Origin: Candidatus Omnitrophota bacterium
GTDB taxonomy: Bacteria > Omnitrophota > Gorgyraeia > Gygaellales > Profunditerraquicolaceae
NCBI GenBank assembly: GCA_028715095.1
Contig: JAQUSM010000006.1
Coordinates: 1-17,789, forward strand
DNA length: 17,789 nucleotides
Direction of reading: 5' to 3'
The position numbers and the translations under genes were made by a program. The notes beneath the pieces are model-generated. The model searched no databases. It was not told the origin of the DNA and worked only from the letters and a program-made list of their open reading frames with translations. This document shows, piece by piece, positions 14,882-17,789 of the stretch. Numbering within the stretch: the first letter of the stretch is position 1; the number at the start of each line of letters is the position of its first letter.

Positions 14882-16291
14882 TTATAGCTCCGACGGTAAC
14901 GCCCCTATCATATAGAATCTCTCCGCGGCTACCTTATCTACCTCGCCTGCCACTATCCTGTCGCAGCCCTCTAAAGTTGCCTCTAAAGGGACATACTCCC
15001 CTTTTTTGCCTGTGTAAGCTTCGGCAGTAAAAAATGGCTGGGTAAGAAAATTCTGCAGTTTTTGCGCCCTTTCAAATATAATCCTGTCTCCTCCGGAAAG
15101 CTCCTCCACCCCTACAATGGCTACGATTCGTCTGAGCTCTTCATACCTGTTAAGGGTCCTTAAGACATCCTGGGCAGTCTTAAAGTGCCTCTTCCCTATG
15201 ATCACCGGGTCAAGAAAAGAACAGGAAGAAGTTAAAGCGTCAATCGCGGGAAAAAGGCCCAGTTGCACATATCTGCGGGAGAGAATGACTATAGAATCCA
15301 AGTAACTGAATATACAGACAACTGCCGGATCAGTCAAATCGTCAGAAGGCACATAGACCGCTTCCATCGCGGTAATTGAAGCCTGTCCGCTTGAGCGGAT
15401 CCTCTCCTGGAACTCAGCCATCTCTGTCGGCAGAGTAGGCTGATAGCCTGTTTCGGAAGGAATCCTGCCTAAAAGAGTAGAAAGCTCGCTTCCTGCCTGG
15501 GCAAATCTGTAAACATTATCCACAAACAAAAGGACGTCTTCGCCTTTTTCGGCAAAATTCTCAGCCAGGGTCAGTCCGGTGTGCACTACTTCAAACCTTG
15601 CCCCGGGGGATTCATTCATCTGGCCAAACACCAGTGCCGACCTGTTCAGGATCTCCTGTTTTTCCAGTTCATAATATAACTCATTACCTTCCCTGGTCCG
15701 CTCACCTGCTCCGGTAAAGACGCAATAACCTTTCTGCATCTTAATAATATTATGCATCAGCTCAAGGATAATTACGCTTTTGCCGCAAGCAGCGCCTCCT
15801 AAGATACCATTTCTTGAGCCTTTGATTAAAGGAAACAACAAATCAAACATTTTGATGCCGGTCTGCATTACTTCAAATTTTTTCTCCTTGCCGTCACCGG
15901 TATCAACCGTGGCTATTTGATGCTTTTTATGGGTCGGCCTGATAAACTCCGGGCCAACCTTAATCGCCCCCTTTTTATCCACCGGTTCGCCTAACACATT
16001 CAATATCCTGGAGCAGGTTACATCTCCTACGGGGACGCTTATGGTCGCCCCTGTAGCAAATGCCCTGGCATTCCTGCGTAAACCAAAATTGGGAGTCAAA
16101 GAAATGCATCTCATGGTATTGGTTTTATCGGTCTCAGACTTGCTTAAATACTCGACCACTTCAAGCACTATCCTTGAGCCGTCAAATGTCTCGGTCTCAA
16201 TAATGTCATATACGGCCGGGAAAGACGATTCGGGAGGAAACTCTATATCTACAATCGGCCCCTGGACTGAAACAACCCTGCCTTCCTGCAT
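14882..16291 (-). CDS. atpD: ATP synthase F1 beta subunit, divergent
   Basis: The 469-residue catalytic subunit has the expected length and order: N-terminal barrel (GRVVSVQGPIVDIEFP), TGIKMFDLLFP (144-154), P-loop GGAACGKS (165-172), catalytic Glu197 and Arg198 in GAGERTREG, GQMNESPGAR (223-232), FVDNVYRFAQAGSELSTLLG (256-275), VYVPSDDLTDPA and FLTQPFFTAEAYTG. The usual P-loop is GGAGVGKT, and the DELSEED lever segment reads EELSGGD (396-402), so two acidic residues are glycines. The motif normally LDSTSR near 352 is LTSSCS. These changes make it an outlier within F-type beta, but the residues needed for ATP hydrolysis and synthesis are there. An AGAGGGGG ribosome binding site precedes the ATG; atpG ends 25 bases upstream. 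atpC does not follow; gspE does. Confidence 0.93.
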   Translation of the reverse strand: MQEGRVVSVQGPIVDIEFPPESSFPAVYDIIETETFDGSRIVLEVVEYLSKSETDKTNTMRCISLTPNFGLRRNARAFATGATISVPVGDVTCSRILNVLGEPVDKKGAIKVGPEFIRPTHKKHQIATVDTGDGKEKKFEVMQTGIKMFDLLFPLIKGSRNGILGGAACGKSVIILELMHNIIKMQKGYCVFTGAGERTREGNELYYELEKQEILNRSALVFGQMNESPGARFEVVHTGLTLAENFAEKGEDVLLFVDNVYRFAQAGSELSTLLGRIPSETGYQPTLPTEMAEFQERIRSSGQASITAMEAVYVPSDDLTDPAVVCIFSYLDSIVILSRRYVQLGLFPAIDALTSSCSFLDPVIIGKRHFKTAQDVLRTLNRYEELRRIVAIVGVEELSGGDRIIFERAQKLQNFLTQPFFTAEAYTGKKGEYVPLEATLEGCDRIVAGEVDKVAAERFYMIGALPSEL

Positions 16292-16316
16292 TAAAATCCC
16301 CCTCTTGCTTTTAAAT

Positions 16317-17213
16317 TTATAATATAGCCCCGCTTTTTATCAAGGCCATCCTGCTGACAAAAATCTCCCGGGTGCTCTTATCGCTTCTTTCGTGCAAAGT
16401 ACGGAAATATTGCAATCTCATCTTTTTCTGCTGATCCCTGATTTCAGTGGTACTTCTCTCTAAATGCATTACCCGGGCTGCCCATTCAGAAAGCTTGCTT
16501 TCCCAAAAGATAAGGTGGATTAACTGGCCAATCCAGACCTTAACCAGGTATTCCACAATTGCCTTGAGCGGTGAATCCAGGATTATTTTCTCTTCCGGAT
16601 CAACCTGCAAGAAACCTGCTTTATGCGCAGCCGAACCGGCAACCCCCTGCGACTGCGGGAATAAAAACCGGCAGGGAAACAGCTGGAACTGTTCGATCTT
16701 CTGCACGGAGAAAGAAACAAAATGCGGGTAGATAATCACTGTGTTGCTTAATTTCTTATCAAAGAACTGCTTTATTATATGGTCTCTTAATTTTACCACC
16801 GGCCCATAAGAAATATCATCATCAATACCGGGAAAACTATCATACTTGATGCCATGCTCCCCTATATACCTGACCCCTTCCTTGCCGACTACCGTAAGCA
16901 GGTCACCGTCTCTATGCTGGGCAAGACCATAATTTATTACCGACATATTAAGCTCGCCCAGGAAACCGGTATCCGAGGTAATCATCACGATATTACTTGA
17001 AGAGGCAGCGGCCCCTAAGAAAGGATGCTGGAAGTCATGGATATCCACCTGTGCGAACAAATCCCTGAGGCGGCCCTCAAACTCATCAAAACTTTTTCTT
17101 TTTGTCTGAAGATGGAAATATTCGGTGGCGGCTACACCTTTTAAGACTTCAATTATATTTTCCATTACTTTATTAAACGCTAAATCTTTGCGTAATATCG
17201 TCAGCGGTATCAT
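16317..17213 (-). CDS. atpG: ATP synthase F1 gamma subunit, divergent
   Basis: The 298-residue protein lies between alpha and beta, as gamma does in nearly all F-type operons, and has the gamma plan: a long N-terminal helix (about 1-56), a Rossmann-like central domain and a long C-terminal helix (about 235-298) that would form the rotor coiled coil. The motif normally SDRGLCGGFN appears as SDTGFLGELN (80-89), and the normal MxAMxxAxxNA and ITxEIxEIxxGA patterns near the end are only vaguely kept (ARVMHLERSTTEIRD, STREIFVSRMALIKSGA). Without its position I would assign gamma less firmly. AAGGTG sits 6 bases before the ATG, 15 bases after atpA. It would transmit rotation from the membrane c-ring to beta. 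Confidence 0.82.
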   Translation of the reverse strand: MIPLTILRKDLAFNKVMENIIEVLKGVAATEYFHLQTKRKSFDEFEGRLRDLFAQVDIHDFQHPFLGAAASSSNIVMITSDTGFLGELNMSVINYGLAQHRDGDLLTVVGKEGVRYIGEHGIKYDSFPGIDDDISYGPVVKLRDHIIKQFFDKKLSNTVIIYPHFVSFSVQKIEQFQLFPCRFLFPQSQGVAGSAAHKAGFLQVDPEEKIILDSPLKAIVEYLVKVWIGQLIHLIFWESKLSEWAARVMHLERSTTEIRDQQKKMRLQYFRTLHERSDKSTREIFVSRMALIKSGAIL

Positions 17214-17228
17214 TTTACACCTTAAGAT

Positions 17229-17789
17229 TTAACTGCCGGAACCCGCAAAAAACTCTTCAAATGCCTTATCCAGACCTCTTTCTACTCCGCCGGTCAGGAA
17301 TTTCTGTATCGTAAGCTCCTCTATCAATTCCGGATGATTTTTGACCAGGTAATCGTATATATGCTGCTTAAAGTTCGCTCTTTGCGCGTCCTCCAAAACT
17401 TCAGGCAGCTCTTTATTGAAAGCATAAAAGAGCACAATCATCTCTTCAACGCAAAGAGGCCTTGATTTATCCTGGATAAGAAAATCTTTTAATGCCTGGC
17501 CTCTTTTTAAACGCAGCTCTATATCAGCGGAAAGTTTTGTCCTGATCGTTGTAAGGGCGGCCAGCTCCTTATACTGGGCAAACTCTCTCTTTAATGACCG
17601 GCTGACTTTTTTTATCGCCTCACACTGGACCTTGCTTCCGATTCGCGAAACCGAAAGCCCTAAATCAATAGCCGGCCGGAAACCTTCATTAAAAAGAGAG
17701 GCGCTTAAATAGATTTGCCCGTCGGTTATCGAAACAAGGTTTGACTGGACAAGGCCGGTAATATCCCCTTCCTGAGTTTCTACTATAGG
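17229..17789 (-). CDS. atpA: ATP synthase F1 alpha subunit (N-terminal part outside window)
   Basis: The 186 visible C-terminal residues are open to the window edge. The fragment starts PIVETQEGDITGLVQSNLVS, then ITDGQIYL and LFNEGFRPAIDLGLSVSRIG, which is the alpha-subunit region carrying the arginine finger (Arg49 of the fragment in SVSR) that reaches into the catalytic site of beta. The remaining 130 residues match the C-terminal helical domain (QYKELAAL, RGQALKDFL, VEEMIVLFYAFNKELPEVL). The alpha subunit forms the F1 hexamer with beta. Stator and membrane-sector genes (delta, b, c, a) would be expected upstream, beyond the window. It is followed by atpG after 15 bases. Confidence 0.93.
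   Translation of the reverse strand, partial: PIVETQEGDITGLVQSNLVSITDGQIYLSASLFNEGFRPAIDLGLSVSRIGSKVQCEAIKKVSRSLKREFAQYKELAALTTIRTKLSADIELRLKRGQALKDFLIQDKSRPLCVEEMIVLFYAFNKELPEVLEDAQRANFKQHIYDYLVKNHPELIEELTIQKFLTGGVERGLDKAFEEFFAGSGS

Noticed and set aside
1..17789. Insertion sequences, CRISPR arrays, tRNA or rRNA genes
   Set aside because: Read on both strands; no transposase, no regularly spaced repeats and no RNA gene signature, and the gaps are too short.

Overview
All genes found in this window lie on the minus strand. They are packed so tightly that the largest gap is 83 bases, and I found no convincing internal terminator. The organism looks like a Gram-negative-type bacterium: it has a type II secretion (T2SS) assembly platform with pseudopilins, and a periplasmic-binding-protein ABC transporter. 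The protein style recalls uncultured candidate phyla such as Omnitrophota. That placement is an impression from memory, not a measurement.

Layout in the direction of transcription (high to low coordinates). (1) 17789-14882: the F1 sector of an F-type ATP synthase, comprising the C-terminal part of alpha (atpA), gamma (atpG) and beta (atpD). Beta and gamma are clearly divergent. (2) 14851-7082: a T2SS operon, gspE-(atpC)-gspF-gspG-gspI-gspJ-gspK-gspL-gspM. The gene for the F1 epsilon subunit (atpC, short form) does not follow atpD. It sits between gspE and gspF, with its ribosome binding site overlapping the end of gspE. No gspC, gspD, gspH or prepilin peptidase gene is in view. (3) 7027-5888: pabB, the chorismate-using subunit of aminodeoxychorismate synthase. 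(4) 5854-1: a second tight cluster. It holds a soluble PAS histidine kinase with a degenerate GGDEF-like tail, a stand-alone receiver, a small cysteine-rich thioredoxin-fold protein, a tungstate/molybdate-type ABC transporter (wtpA, wtpB, wtpC), and the start of a NapH-like membrane iron-sulfur protein that runs off the window.

How the genes may work together: blocks 1 and 2 appear co-transcribed, tying F1 subunit synthesis to the T2SS motor and pseudopilus. Block 4 reads as a signalling, redox and oxyanion-uptake module in which every junction from the receiver to the NapH-like gene overlaps, abuts or has a gap of only 5 bases. The most unusual points are the atpC placement, the altered DELSEED loop together with a short epsilon, a WtpA-like binding protein lacking both expected carboxylate metal ligands, an extra membrane domain on the permease, and the kinase with a GGDEF-like tail. 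No RNA genes, insertion sequences, CRISPR arrays or attachment sites were seen.
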